Source: Collybia mongolica (Eukaryota; Basidiomycota; Agaricomycetes; Agaricales; Clitocybaceae). From it: a stretch of 64,000 nt of DNA. The stretch is from positions 2,418,001-2,482,000 of the forward strand of contig JAAXNY010000011.1 in assembly GCA_013420905.1 (NCBI GenBank). The letters are read 5' to 3'. The notes beneath the pieces were generated by a model, which worked only from the letters and a program-made list of their open reading frames with translations, was not told where the DNA came from and searched no databases. A program made the position numbers and the translations under genes. Below are positions 1 to 12,483 of this stretch, piece after piece; position 1 is the first letter of the stretch, and each line of letters opens with the position of its first letter.

Positions 1-477
1 GTATACAAGCTTTATAATATGGTTTTGGCCCTCGGATGAAAGTATGTGGGGATGTGGATGAGAAGGTTCGTGCTTTGCTGTGTCCTTTGACAGGGATATT
101 GGAGGCACAGCCCTGGTCCTGAGATAGCGACTTGCCTGGTTTGTGCGCAAAGAACTAGTCCAGTGTATATATGTACATTTCGTTGAGATATATGCATGAT
201 TACGGTGATAGAGCGTACACATTGGATCTGTGTTCCCTTGGCAATAATAATAGGGAAGACCGGATAGATCCGATCGGTCGTGCCAAACAAGAACCACAAC
301 TGAGTGGTTGTCGTCGAAATCGGGTCTCAGATTGAGAGCAACGCCAACGACGACGCCCACTTACACGACGTTAACGACAACGCGATCGCCTCGTCCGTCT
401 CCGCAGACGGCGCTCCTCTAATTTCCCAGCTCCGCCACCCCCTCGCCGTTGTTGCCGTCTGATCGCCATCGCTGCCG
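1..477. other. Upstream intergenic sequence, no gene seen
   Basis: No open frame here resembles a known protein. The 95-codon minus-strand frame near 12-299 has no recognisable domain. The last 150 bp before the kinase start are rich in C-rich tracts and CGACG-type runs, as is common in basidiomycete 5' leader and promoter DNA. Promoter and 5' UTR of the kinase gene are therefore inferred to lie here. Confidence 0.4.
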
Positions 478-3400
478 ATGTCCTACCACACCGTCACCCC
501 GACCTCCCTCACCCCATCCCGCCCTGCCCCACAGGCTCCTCAGCGCCGCGAAACTGAATCCTCAAGCCCACAGTCTTACAATTCAAGCGCCGCTCTTGTC
601 AATTCCGGTTACAATCCCTCCTTTGCCTTCAGCCCGTCCTCGCCGTCCTCCTCGTCCTATACTACCTACTCTAGCATCGGGGGTGGCATCGGCGCCACTC
701 CAAATCGCAACCCCGATGCCCCCTTCAGCAGCTCACAGATCGTGCGCTGTGGCCCCGCCAGCATCAAGGAGGAAGGCACATTCGCCAGCTGGATCTGGAA
801 GCTCAAGTGGCTAGTCCTCAAGGAGCAGACACTCACCATCCACAAATCAGAAGTGAGAACAGCTCCGTACATTGATGCGTATACTGAACGCCTGTAGAAC
901 TCACCACAACAAACGGTTATCCTCCTCCGCGACATCTCCAACATCGAGCGAACCGACCTGAAGCCGTATTGTCTGCTGCTCGAGGCCAAGGATAAGCGGT
1001 ATTATCTCTCGTTGAAGAATGACGAGGAGGTATATGGGTGGCAGGACGATGTGTACTCGCGCAGCCCCCTCATGGGTGTATCTAACCCCACCAACTTTGT
1101 TCACAAAGTCCATGTTGGCTTCGATCCTTTATCTGGTGCTTTCACTGTGAGTTCAATCTATCTGTTATATTCATTTTATCCGTGGAAAGGATTTGCGCGT
1201 CGAGCTCGGCTTTCGTGGAAGGTCTGCTAGGTGAAGGGAATCGTCAACGGACTGGTTGCCTCCTTATCCTGTGGTAGAAAGAAGTTTCCGCCAACCACCT
1301 CCTTCATCATTATGCATTGAAGGCAAGCCTTCCCCCTGTGGCCATGCACTCCCAATCTATTCACCTTCCCCTTACATGGACGAGCTACCATCTTCAAAGC
1401 TTCCCTACATTATCTTTCTCGTGTCTGGCGATGGCTGACTCCATACTCCAACAGGGCATGCCAGAACAATGGAGCAAACTTCTCACCAAGTCTGCAATCA
1501 CTCGCGAGGATTACGCGAAAGATCCACAAGCCGTGCTTGATGTCCTCGAATTCTACACAGATCACCAAAAGCGCGAGTTGGAGGACATGGGTCAGTCGAT
1601 TTCCTTGATCATTCGTGTTTTCTGTTTTTCATGATCTCTTTTTTAAAGGCGCCCCCGCCCGCTTCAACGCAGGCACAGGACTTGGCGGAATGAGCAAACT
1701 GAGCTCGTCCTCGACCGCAACCACCGTCGCCTCCGGTACGAGTACGCTCGTCGGTACTTCCACCTCTAGCTCTGCAAGTCCACGGCCAGGTCCCCCCAAA
1801 CGCCTCGACTCAGCGCCACCCGGGCTCGGCCCAAACGAGGAGAGCCTTGCATCCGCAGCAGCAATGGCAGCAGAGCTTGTCAACGGCTCGCACGCAGCAC
1901 ACTCCTCAAATAACCTCAGTCCGCCCCACCCCCTACCCAGCACACCATCGTCTACTGGCAGCATCGGCCCACGTGCTCCCGCACCAGCGACGCGCGGCGG
2001 AGCGACAGGTACGCGGCCGTTACTTGCGGGAACCAGGCCTGCCCCTGCCCCGCCCGGGAAGACTGACCATCTGCCATCGAGCGCAGAGCTGGGTGCACGG
2101 AAGCCGGCACATGGGCCCGCGCAGGGAGGTGCGCTGCCACAAAGGAAGGAGTCACTGCAGGCGCAAGCGGCATTGAACCAGACGCAGCAGCAGCAGCAGA
2201 AGGAACAGCAGAAGGAACAGCGGGAACAGCGGGAACAGCAACAACAACAACAGAGGGACCAGAGGGACCAGCAGCGGGAACAGCGGGAACAGCGGGAGCA
2301 ACAACAGCAAGGCCGTGGCGACCTCCCACGCCCGCCGATAGGTGCACCAGCAAAGAGTGCGCCTGTCAATACGGCATCTGGGGCAGGGGGGACGGCGGCT
2401 GGGGCGACTGTAGGCCCGCCACCGGTGAAGCCGTTGCAGCCCACTAAAAAGGTTGTTATTGATGCTCCCAAAGGAGGTGAGTCCTTGATCTGTGGGTGTT
2501 CTGTTTGGTGCTCATTTGTTGCTCTCAGGTATCACTGGTCTTGCCACTGCCGGCAAACCGGGCGGAGGAAGCGTCGCCGCTGCCGCTGCAGCGCTGGAGA
2601 AGCCTAAGGAGAAGGAGAAGCGGATCAGCACGATGACGGAGGTGCAGATTATGGAAAAGCTACGGCAGGTGGTGAGCGATGATGACCCGAAATTGATCTA
2701 CAGCAAGATCAAGAAGGTCGGGCAGGGGTGATTGTCTTCTTTGTCTTCCCTTATCCTGGTATTGACCGTGATCTAGTGCCTCTGGGCATGTCTATGTTGC
2801 GAAGACGCTATCGACGGGCAAAAAGGTGGCGATCAAGGAGATGGATCTCTCGCACCAGCCGCGAAAAGAGCTTATCGTGAACGAGATCCTCGTCATGAAG
2901 GAGTCACAGCACCCGAACATCGTGAACTACCTCGAGTCATATCTGGTGAAAAACAACGAGCTGTGGGTGGTGATGGAGTACATGGAGGGTGGTGCGTTGA
3001 CGGACGTTATTGAGAACAACTCGTTGGAAGAGGACCAGATAAGCAGCATTTGCTTTGAGGTGTGTTTTTTTACCCTGGCCTGTGGTGCAAGTTGCTGATG
3101 GCGGCTGGGTATGCAGACCTGCAAGGGACTGGGACATTTACATAGTCAGAGCATTATTCATCGGGATATCAAATCGGATAATGTGCTCCTCGACGCGCAG
3201 GGTCGCGTCAAAATCAGTGCGTCTCCCCTGCCCTCTTCTCCCTTCCCTGTCTCCTCCCAACCGAACCTGACCCTCCCTTTCTCCGTTCTGCAGCTGATTT
3301 CGGCTTCTGCGCGAAACTCACGGACCAAAAGTCAAAACGTGCGACGATGGTGGGTACGCCCTACTGGATGGCGCCCGAGGTGGTGAAGCAGAAGGAGTAC

Positions 3401-3764
3401 GGCGCGAAGGTGGATATCTGGTCTCTTGGGATTATGGCGATCGAGATGATCGAGAACGAGCCGCCATACCTCGACGAGGAGCCGCTGAAGGCGTTGTACC
3501 TCATTGCGACGAATGGGACGCCGACGCTGAAGAAGCCGGAGGCGCTGAGCAGGGAGCTGAAGGGCTTTTTGGCGGTCTGCTTGTGTGTGGACGTGAGTAG
3601 CAGGGCGACGGCGAATGAACTGCTGGAGGTGAGTCATGCAATGTCGTAAGATTTGGGGGGCCTGTGCTGATTCGGTTGCATAGCATGAGTTTTTGAAGAA
3701 GGCGTGTGCGCTGAGTGGGCTTGCGCCGCTGTTGCGGTTCAAGACGACGAAGCAGAACTCATAA
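478..3764 (+). CDS. CLA4: Cla4-type p21-activated (PAK/STE20) protein kinase
   Basis: Spliced gene for a Ser/Thr kinase of the PAK family that acts downstream of Cdc42/Rac in polarity, septation and hyphal growth. Order: a Ser/Pro-rich start (MSYHTVTP...), a PH domain ([11 protein letters not shown] to about GWQDDVYSR, 760-1060), a CRIB motif ([19 protein letters not shown], 1080-1146) continuing as [10 protein letters not shown] after an intron, a Pro/Ala-rich linker with a Gln/Arg-rich tract (about 2180-2310), then the kinase. Kinase landmarks are [35 protein letters not shown] and [12 protein letters not shown] plus CRIB plus kinase is the Cla4 arrangement, as opposed to Ste20, which lacks the PH domain. 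Start chosen at 478 because its frame runs into the PH domain; an overlapping frame from 449 does not. The stop TAA is at 3762-3764. Introns are short except one of about 308 bp (1147-1454) inside the CRIB region. Confidence 0.93.
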
Positions 3765-4363
3765 TGGTTGGGGTTGAGTTATTTATTCTTATGCTGGATG
3801 GGATGGCCGCTGCCCCGCTTGCTGCTGCCACTGCCTTGCTAATTGGGGACATCTTTGTTTTGTGTGGTGGATCCCTGTTATAGTTTTTGTCTATCATAGG
3901 CGTCACCCCTTTGACCCCCACCCCCCGCATGCTACGGTTCTCTTTCGATTATCCGATTATCTTTTTACATGACGCCTTGTATTCCTGACTCTCTTGGAAG
4001 ATTTACCCAGTTTTGTTTCACTACATTTACATCTAGTACAATGTGCCGCCTTTCTGTTGCAGTAGTGTGTTTATGGTATCTGCTCTTTCTGCCCGTCATG
4101 TTTCCTTTATATCTCACTGACACCGAAAGAGCAACGTACGATTTCCACACCGAAAGACATTTTTGCAGGATTGCAAAAATTATGGAATGCGGGCCGATGT
4201 CGGAATGCATAACGGGGTGAGAAACAAATAATCGATCAACAAGGGAAGCGACGATTCCGGACGACGACGAGGACCTCTTAACGCTGCCTCGAGCATCCAG
4301 CGAAGCGCCTCCCCGGGCCAGCCCACCACCAGCGGGTCGACCACCACGACCGACGGATCCAGG
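3765..4363. other. Intergenic: kinase 3' end and CNOT11 promoter
   Basis: About 600 bp between two same-direction genes. It is T-rich just after the kinase stop (3' UTR) and rich in CGACGACGA-type sequence before the next start. No open frame with a recognisable domain is present. Confidence 0.5.
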
Positions 4364-6069
4364 ATGCAGACCTTCCATGCGCCCCTGGCGCCGATGACCA
4401 ACATTAGTAATAATAATCCCCCTTCGCCGGGCTTCACGACGCCGGGCGACCCCGTGCGGGCGTCCGTGGGCCATCTCCTCTCGAGGGCGTTCGCCCTGCC
4501 GTGCTCGACGGCCGCACAGGCGTTCACGCAGCTCGTGCAGCCGACTGCGCGCTTCCAGCTCGCCCTCGACGCGCTGATGCCCCTTCTCGACCCGAATGCC
4601 CCTGTCGAGGTGAGTTCTAGCCTGCCTGTATGTGTAGTGCGAAATTGCCGGCTGAGCAGGCGCCTGTTCTCTGTTTGTTTTTCTTTCTTGTTTTGGTTCG
4701 TTTTTGGGTATAGCTTGCACAGCGCATTCTGGTTTCGTTCATTTTGTACTCGCTGTATGCCCCGCACCCGATTGGTATCAACCCGTTCAAGTCTGTGCTG
4801 TTTGTTACGTTTGTGAAGGAGCGGGAGAAGGCTGTGAGTGCGACGAGGGAGGGGGAGGTCAGCCCGAACGAGCAGCTGGTGTGGGTTCTGTGGAAAATTC
4901 TAAAGGGGGATGGGAACGACGTGTGTGGCCCCTTTCCCTGCATCTATGTCCGTCCGCTGATGTTGATCCTATTGACTTCCTGTTCAATTAAGATTGGACC
5001 TTATTCGCCGAGCACCCTGGCACGATCACCCCTTCCCCCCAAGCTTAGAGCGACTAATTTAATTCTCGACGATGAGATGTACAATACTGTTTTCGACCTG
5101 TGCGTATCTTACCCTCCCAACTTGTTGCCAGTAGGCTGTGACTAATCCTTTTCTTGCAGAGATGATGCTACGTATTCATATTCGTATTCGCAAAAGCAAG
5201 ATAACTACCGGCGCAGATCGGCCGCCTCCGATCTGAATATGGGCGTCGATTACGGCGCGATGGGATTCTCGTCCGACGGGCGGAGGAGCGGGATGCGCTC
5301 CCCGATCTCGGGCGAGGCAGATAGGCAGAACGAGCGCATTGCACAGGCTATGAAGCTCCTCTTGGTGGCCCGAGAACGTGTTCTCTCGCTGTCTGAACAA
5401 CGTGTATGTCTTTTGCCCCATCCTCCTCCATCTCCACCCTACCTAACGCTTCGCATGCCGCTTAGCATCTGATCCCACTTATTCCTGAACTGGCCTCCTC
5501 TCAAATGATCGTCTCCCTCGACCTCGCACCGATTGTCTTAAACAACCCGACCCTCGCGCACCCGCTCTTCATTGGGCTCCTTACGAACGCCCAGCCGGAG
5601 CACAACCTTCCTTCGCCGTTCTTGGATGTTCTTCCGTTCCTCCCGCCTACACTTCCAACATTTGACCTCTTAGGCCGGCTTCTCCGCGACCAGACCCCTG
5701 TCGGCAGCGGACATTTTACGGTTTCTGAGGTAGTTCGTGCGGAGGTGTTGGGACGGTTCATACACGAGTGCATTAATTGGCTAGACCATGCTGAGAGGGA
5801 TGAGCGGGAGGGGCTGACGAGTGACGATCGGTTTGCAAAGGGGGTCCAACACGTACGTGCACTTATTCCTTGCATTCTTTCCGATCCTTGCAGCTGACAC
5901 GAACCCAATATTGCAGTTATGTCGATTCTATGGCTCGCTGATTAAGCTGGGAATTGTGGACCCTGCACACGACGCAGATTCTGCGGAGATGGCGCATTTC
6001 AGCCTGCGTAACTCCAGATTTGAGGAGGCGACCGCGCTGTATCGCATCCTGGCTACGGGCAAGTTCTGA
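4364..6069 (+). CDS. CNOT11: CNOT11-like subunit of the CCR4-NOT deadenylase complex
   Basis: Spliced gene resembling CNOT11 (DUF2363), a CCR4-NOT subunit that in animals forms a module with CNOT10 on the CNOT1 scaffold and acts in cytoplasmic mRNA deadenylation. Exon 1 is 4364-4609 and exon 2 starts at 4714 (LAQRILVSFILYSLYAPHP...IGINPFKSVLFVTF), the conserved N-terminal block. A later exon holds DNYRRRSAASDLNMG and RQNERIAQAMKLLL. The C-terminal block is LIPELASSQMIVSLDLAP, PFLDVLPFLPPTLP and a final helix pair (LCRFYGSLIKLGIVDP; NSRFEEATALYRILATGKF) that matches the end of animal CNOT11. The stop is at 6067-6069. Introns are roughly at 4610-4713, 4916-4992, 5101-5159, 5404-5465 and 5854-5916. 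The family call rests on the two conserved blocks; the middle is variable, as expected. Confidence 0.82.
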
Positions 6070-6909
6070 CACGACAAATAGGTGCACCAGGGTATGATAA
6101 ACGGGAATGAGCTTTAAAAATTATGGATATGCATATGATACGAAACCTGATTTGGAGCTATGTTTTTTTCTCAACATGTATTTGTTCTGCATTCCGACGC
6201 TGTGACCATTACGATACAACTTTTTTTATACATTTATGCTGTCCGATATGATTATTTTGTATGATAGGATGTAGTAACTGACCTTATGCTCACTGAGCCG
6301 TTAGATCTTCGTTGACAGGTAAGAATCGTCTTCCCGGAAGTCTCGGAGCGGAACTCCGAAGCTGAGAACCGGAACCCGTAAATGGGTATTAGTTTCGGGC
6401 TCGTCAGTCAAACACGTTCTGAGTTGCCATGAACGATGCAACAAGTCATGACTTTCCATCAACTCCATGACACGACAGGTTTCTGACAAGCTCACGATGG
6501 ACAGACTCAGATATAGATTTTTCTTCGCGGAAGCACTCATGAGAACACACTAAGAGATGATTCTCGCACGTTAGGAGGCAACCGTTGTCTGTTCTGAGCT
6601 CATGGGCCCGAGTACTTATGGAAAGTGGTATCTGCGGGATCAACTTTGCGCTCTTTCTTTATTTCCACCACGCCCTGGTTTTTTCCCTTCTTGTTTTTTC
6701 AGTCGCTTTCGACGCACCGGATGCGAAGAGACCATATCTCGTCAGGATACTAGAGGCCCCGAGATACGGTTTCTTACATTTCATATTTGTTCTTTCTGAA
6801 ACTTTGTATGTATGTTTAATTTCACCCGTTTTGCACGTTGACGGAGGTTGATTTATGTTAGTTTTCGTTCGTTCTTACCTGAAGTTTGTCTCCTTTACGA
6901 GCCGTGTCA
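6070..6909. other. Intergenic, nothing recognised
   Basis: The first 200 bp are AT-rich and probably the 3' UTR of the CNOT11-like gene. The rest carries only short frames in several phases with no domain. A promoter for the downstream membrane-protein gene is inferred. Confidence 0.4.
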
Positions 6910-8607
6910 ATGTCGGGACATCTATTTTCGGTTGTTGCGCCCGCCGACGTCGGATTACTGTGAGTTGTCCCCAACGTCAAATCCAGTTTCCAAGTGTTAA
7001 AATCTCATGCACAGAACTGGGCCAGTGGTGAGTGTTTGCTTTTCTGCCGTTGTGAATTCACTGACAAGTATTTCAGCTTCTCGGAAATCTTTTTGGCTAT
7101 GGGTTATTCGGCGTTCTTTGTGCACAAGTTTGTGAGTCGCGGCTTCGTTGTAAAAATCGATCATCTAAAATCATGGTCCTTAGTTCTATATACGTGTAAA
7201 TATCCAGCTGACCCTTGGAAGGTAAAGACATTCGGTACGTTCCTTCACGTCCGTGTCTGGACGCTGCTTATAGCTTTCCAGTCGGGGCCATGCTTTTCAT
7301 TGAAACGCTCATGATTGCATTTGCGACCACCGCTGCATGGGATTTCTTGGCGGCTGGATGGGGAAATCTTGCAGTATTTCTTACATCCGACTGGCCTTTG
7401 GCGGGCCTTGCCTTCTTATCTGGCCTGAGTATGTAGATTTTACAGCGAGATACCCCAGCTGATTATCTAAATTTCAGTCGCATCATCTACTCATGTCTTC
7501 TTTTGTTGGAGGATCTGGATATTACGACCAGCATACAGGTGGCTTGTAGGTGTCATCGCTATTGTACGTTTTTTCATCCTTAGCCATTGTCCTGATAACT
7601 GACGTCCTTGCAAGATATCAGTTCTTCAGTGGGTTATGGCAACCTTGAGTGGCGTCCTCGTAAATACGTTTAGTGTCATTCATCCGAAAGGTTCCAACTG
7701 ATCTCGCATATCACCTAGGGCCTACAACCTGGAACATCAACATTCAATCCAACGCCGTTTATTCTGGTAGTTCTCAGCTCTCTATGATCGCGAGGCCTTA
7801 AATGAATGCAGAAATCCAGGTCTGGCTTGGTGGTTCAAGCTTGTGCAACATTCTGATAACCATTGCGATGATGTTTATTGTCAGTTTGTTTCTGCTGCAG
7901 TAGGTTGTTATATATCTGAACGTTACTCCGTCATAGTTTTTACAAGTGGGAATCCAAACCACAATGAATGGAGTGTCGACGAAAGCGAAGCTCTTGGTGT
8001 TGACACTTGAGACGGGACTGTTGACGAGCTTTGGGGCTCTTACGGAACTTCTACTATTCGCAATATTCCCCAATAACACCATACATTTCGTCTTGTGAGT
8101 TATTACTCTCTGAGTGAATTTATTATGCAACGTCGTGACCTGACTCTGCCCTAGGTTTTTTGTTTTGTCAAAACTGTAGGCTTTCGTTGATAACCTCAAA
8201 CCGCGGGAAATAACTAACATCATCGCTAGCTACAGCAATACTGTAATGGCTGTCCTGAACGCTCGAGTTTATGCCGGAGTGCCTGATGAGAGTGATAACC
8301 AGCGAGTTCATACTGGTACCACGATCTGGGACAGCCACCCACCGAATGAAACTCACGTCACTGAACGTCGCGGCGAGGAAGGGGCCCCACTCTGGGTGCG
8401 TTTTTTCTGGGCCACTGATCTTAACCTCGACTCCAAACTAACATACTTCAGAGCGAGCTGCCGAAGGCAAAGCCTGATTTATCGACCGATCCAGTACCGC
8501 CCATCCCTCGGCGAAACACGCCTCCTCCTGTTCCACCAAAGTCAGGACCGACCGGAGAACCCATTCCAAAATATCCTCCTCGCCTCTCAAGTGCGACCTG
8601 GCTGTGA
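6910..8607 (+). CDS. DUF6534-type seven-helix integral membrane protein
   Basis: Highly spliced gene reconstructed by eye. It starts MSGHLFSVVAPADVGLL at 6910, joins TGPVLLGNLFGYG and LFGVLCAQV, then FLYTCKYPADPWKVKTF and VGAMLFIETLMIAFATT. It continues through AAGWGNLAVFLTSDWPLAG, THVFFCWRIW, IWLGGSSLCNILITIAMMF and TKAKLLVLTLETGLLTS, and ends in the family hallmark SNTVMAVLNARVYAG followed by a Pro-rich cytoplasmic tail. The stop TGA is at 8605-8607. This layout (GPxLLG start, LFGVLxxQ, YPxDxxWxK, ETGLLTS, L-NAR) is that of the DUF6534 proteins expanded in mushrooms; their role is unknown. At least seven GT-AG introns are needed, so no single long frame shows the gene. Function beyond a plasma-membrane location is not claimed. 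Confidence 0.8.
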
Positions 8608-10086
8608 AGCTGGTGTTTGTAGGGAGGTATAAATCGGATATTGGACATGAACAATACATACCAAGCACATACTATTTATGCACAATTGGGACATTATTGG
8701 ACAATCTCACTGTGACGTTCTTTAGTAATTTCCGTAAAGGAACCTAGTATCAATGATAGTTCTTTTGTGATCAATCGGTGCTGTATGAATAATGGAAAGA
8801 AAAAATACCTACATAGCCTTCCAGGAAAAAGTCACCCATAGTTCAACTAGATATACATCTTTCTAGCACTTTCTTTTCAGCCAGATGAAGACAAGCGGCA
8901 AACAAATTATCTTGGGTGATGTCATAAGATATCTCACCCCAACAAACCACAACAGTTGTATATTAACTGTTGTGTGGATCTTGTAAGGACCTAGGGGGAC
9001 TCTTGGTAAATCGTAGCCTGGTGTCCTGCCATGCATACAATGGAATTTTGCCCGACAGTAGCGATCCCGCTGAAGGCCACGAGGTATGTTCTTTAGCAAA
9101 TATTCCTCAAACCATATTTTGAACCTGGTCTATTCTTCTTACAAGCCCGATACATGTTTGTTTATCACCTGGGCAATCTTTCAACTAGTTTCGATGTTTA
9201 TAACATCGTAAAATATCTCTCGGTATAACACACATACCTCAATCAATCAAAGGCTGCGACAACGAATGCCGAATGACAGTCCTATTCCATCCTTTTTGCT
9301 TCTGCTGCCTCACCCAACAAGGGCCCCAGGCCGAGGTGAACGCTCATAACAGCTGCTGAGCTTCATGGATACTATGGAAACCGAACCCCGGATAGAGCGG
9401 ATAGAGATGGCAGATGGTGGGATCTTGCTTTCAGAATAAATATTGACTCAAACGACCTGTACTATTGAAAGTACGTTTTATATAATAATTTTTCTATAAT
9501 TCCAACGCTGACTATATCCAGCCATACGACAAACATTCCCAGCGTCGCAAAAACAATCTTAAGACCAGATCAACCACCCAGCCCGCTCTCATGGGATACC
9601 GTGCTGTTACTCATCACCTCATAAAATTCTTGGCCATTCTCGTTCTTCACATTACTTCCCAACCATTCAAGCGCTGGCTCTAGTCTCGTACTCCCAGTCT
9701 AGCATTACCCAATTAGTCAAACCTACGCCTTCAACTGATGCGACAACTCTCGAGATGGCGAATGCTGGCTGGGTATGAAGAGGGAACTCACAGCGTGGTA
9801 CGACTCACATCGTGTACTCAGATCATCTCCCGTCTTCGCGCTTTCGCGAGGCTATCCGACATTCTTTCAAGTCCCTATCTCAAACCCAGATATCTCAAAC
9901 TGGCCCTTCTTCTTCCTCAGTCTTCACCCACAATTCAGCCAGTAAGCAACATAGCCCAAGTGCGAAACAGGAAGGTAGAGAGCAACAATGGAAGGACAGA
10001 TTTGTCCACAAGGTCGTTTGGGCAGGGGCTCGTTAATTCCCCGACTCGGCGTAGGATGACGCTGGAACCGGGTGTTGTTTGTGGTC
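8608..10086. other. Intergenic, no convincing gene
   Basis: Mostly AT-rich sequence with short frames. At 9592 a 30-codon frame starts MGYRAVTHHLIKFLAILV, which could be a signal-like first exon, but no downstream exon could be joined to it with confidence. Nothing else is recognised. Confidence 0.35.
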
Positions 10087-10565
10087 ATGATTCCAGACTT
10101 CACACTTTATATTTGTGGAGGAACGAATCCGAGTGTAGTATTCGGTGGTTATGAACTCGCCCTGAGCGCGCACCAAAAATATAAGCACTGCGCGTCAAGC
10201 CCGCGCCGAGCCTGGGCTCAAACTTAGAAGAGGCCTCTACCCCCAAAACTCCGAGGCCAAGAAAAGGAGGCTACGGAATAACAGGAGCTTACTTAACGTT
10301 CCGCAACAATCCCATCATCCGTATAGCAGGCTATATTGTTGGAGACCACGTCACAGTCCCACCAACCGTTTGTGAGGGCATTGCAGCACCAGATCTCGCC
10401 CTTGAGCATCAAACTCGTTTGCGATGCAGGGGTTCAGGAGTATGTGGACGCCAACTTACGTACAGGGTTTTTGTTTATGTGCCACCGCCTGATATAGGGG
10501 AGCAAGTTTACTATCCTACGCACCCTCAGTCGATGCTCGATTACGACGACATAGTTCAGCCATAA
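10087..10565 (+). pseudogene. Possible small gene with a frameshift, unknown family
   Basis: Two adjoining open stretches look protein-like but are in different frames. The first starts at 10087 (MIPDFTLYICGGTNPSVVFG, GYELALSAHQKYKHC) and runs to a stop near 10228. The second is open from about 10190 to a TAA at 10563-10565 and reads KPAPSLGSNLEEASTPKTP, GGYGITGAYLTFRNN, IIRIAGYIVGDHVTVPPTV, LTYRVFVYVPPPDIGEQ. The second has no ATG of its own. A one-base frame change near 10190, or an unrecognised intron, would join them. I do not recognise the family. It may be a decayed gene, a mis-spliced real one, or chance. Confidence 0.3.
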
Positions 10566-10832
10566 ACTTTGTCCCGTTTGTCAAAGGCCAACAATGTAAA
10601 TGCTAGGACTGGGCTTGTAAACATTGCAGGATCGTTACCACTTTCAGAACCCCCGTGGCAGAAAGACCACTAAGATAGAAGGCGAGCACCTGATATAAAC
10701 ATTTATATCTGCGACCAGTACACGTTCTTGCTTCTTCAGCGCTAGATCGGCGCCTGCGTGTTTTAAGTAGATATATCAACACAGCCCGGGCCCCACTTAT
10801 ACCCATCTGCTATCAACCACCCCATTGCTGGC

Positions 10833-12483
10833 ATGGCATCCACATCCGTCGCCTCAACATCTCACATCAACACACCCCAGGCTGACTTTGATTACTTGAC
10901 ATCGCTCCTAATCGCCCAGCTCTCCCTTACCGATATCAACGACATTACCTCCTCACGAAAAGGCAAGGGTCGATATGATGCTCCTCCTACAGATGAGGAG
11001 CTGGCTTTCCGGCTCCAAAATGAAATTTTCGAGAATGAAGTCCGGGAGTTAGAAGATCACCGCATTGCCAAAAGCCTCGAGATCGCCCTCGAAACCGATT
11101 TCCCTTTCATCAGTGCGATAGCGGTGGTGGAGCAGGCTGCGCAGGATGACAGGGAGGCAGCGCGCGCTTTGAACGAGGGGAGACCACTGCCACCTGTATC
11201 TCGCTACCAGCGAATGCTTGAAGATCCTGCGTTTTCGGTACCCTCAGAACCGTATGTTTCTCTTTTGCCCCTCACATTGATAACACTACTGATTGTCACG
11301 GTCGTTTAGTCCGGTGGCCCCTGCAGAGCTCGTGACAACTAAGGAACAACCCAATGGCAGTGTTTTGCTTGCACCGGAAGGAACCGATAAATCCGTTGTG
11401 TGTGCGCAGCCATCATCGTAAATTTACTGACTGAATACTGTGAATCGATTTCCTGATGCATCTACAGGTCTCCTTTGGTCAAGGATTCTCAGACTACGGG
11501 AAAACAAGACAGTTCTGAAAGGTATATACACCTCCTCAGTCTTGCGTTTCGTGGATGCTTACAGGTTCTCCCCAGAGCATCATGCACAAGTTGTGGCGAT
11601 CTGATCCTACTAGGCGTCCTAACACTCCGCGGCCCCTGTAACCACAACTATTGTCGAGGCTGTATCATTGATCTTGTCGACGCTTGCACTCGCGATGAGT
11701 CGCTTTTCCCGCCTAGGTGCTGTAACACTCCCTTCCCCTACCCATCCCTCGTCAGATTCCTCACCACTAAGCTCCGTACAATCTACGACTCCAAGCGTCT
11801 AGAACTCGAAGTTCCAGCCAACTATCGAATCTATTGCCCGACTCCCACCTGCTCCACCTTCCTCGGGTCCTCTCAAACAGCTTCTGGAACCCAAGTAATA
11901 TGCCGGAAATGTTTATCCTCCGTGTGCCCCGCCTGCAAGCAGCTCACCCACACAGGAGAGAACTGCTCCGAGAACGCTGCGCTCTTGGAGCTGCGCGCGC
12001 TGGCGCGTGGAGAGGGGTGGCAGACGTGCCCCGGGTGCCATGCTATAATTGAGTTACAGCAGGGCTGCTACCACATGACGTGTCGTTGCCACACACAGTT
12101 CTGCTATGTTTGCGCGGTGCCATGGAAGAACTGCCAGTGCCCACAATGGGATGAGGCCCGGCTTATCAACACGGCACAACAGCGAGTGGAGCAGGCGCTC
12201 GCAGCCCAGCCGAGGGTCCGTGTTGGGGGGTACCAGGTCCAGGAGCGAGTGAGGGTAATGATGGACAATCTTCGAGAAAATCATGATTGCACAACACACT
12301 CGTGGAGACGCCGAGATGGACGTGCGAGGTGTGAGGAGTGCCAGTTTATTCTGAAAGACTTCCTACTCGTATGTTTCCTTTCTGCTTGCTATCTTTGACA
12401 TGGGCTCATCTAGTGTTATACAGGTTTGTAGGCACTGCTCGCTAGCGGCATGTGTTCGCTGTGCCAGAAATCGGCTGCTGTAA
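10833..12483 (+). CDS. RBR-type E3 ubiquitin ligase (copy 1)
   Basis: Spliced gene for a RING1-IBR-RING2 ubiquitin ligase, which takes ubiquitin from an E2 onto a RING2 cysteine before passing it to the substrate. The N-terminus carries a helical acidic module (DEELAFRLQNEIFENEVREL, then RIAKSLEIALETD). RING1 begins CTSCGDL, followed by CNHNYCRGC and RCC. The IBR is YCPTPTCSTFLGS to CRKCLSSVCPACKQ. RING2 is TCPGCHAIIELQQGCYHMTC; by analogy with HHARI and parkin the cysteine in GCYHM is the likely catalytic residue. A Cys-rich tail (RCEECQFILKDF, then VCRHCSLAACVRCARNRLL) follows. The start is at 10833 and the stop TAA at 12481-12483, with introns near 11253-11309, 11400-11467, 11521-11563 and 12369-12422. 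A close paralogue lies immediately downstream on the same strand. Confidence 0.88.

Noticed and set aside
449..814. 121-codon frame overlapping the kinase start
   Set aside because: Low-complexity Pro/Ser/His composition in a frame other than that of the PH domain.
1629..2471. 280-codon minus-strand frame, Cys-rich
   Set aside because: Antisense shadow of the kinase linker; its Cys runs come from the Gln/Ala codons of the sense strand.
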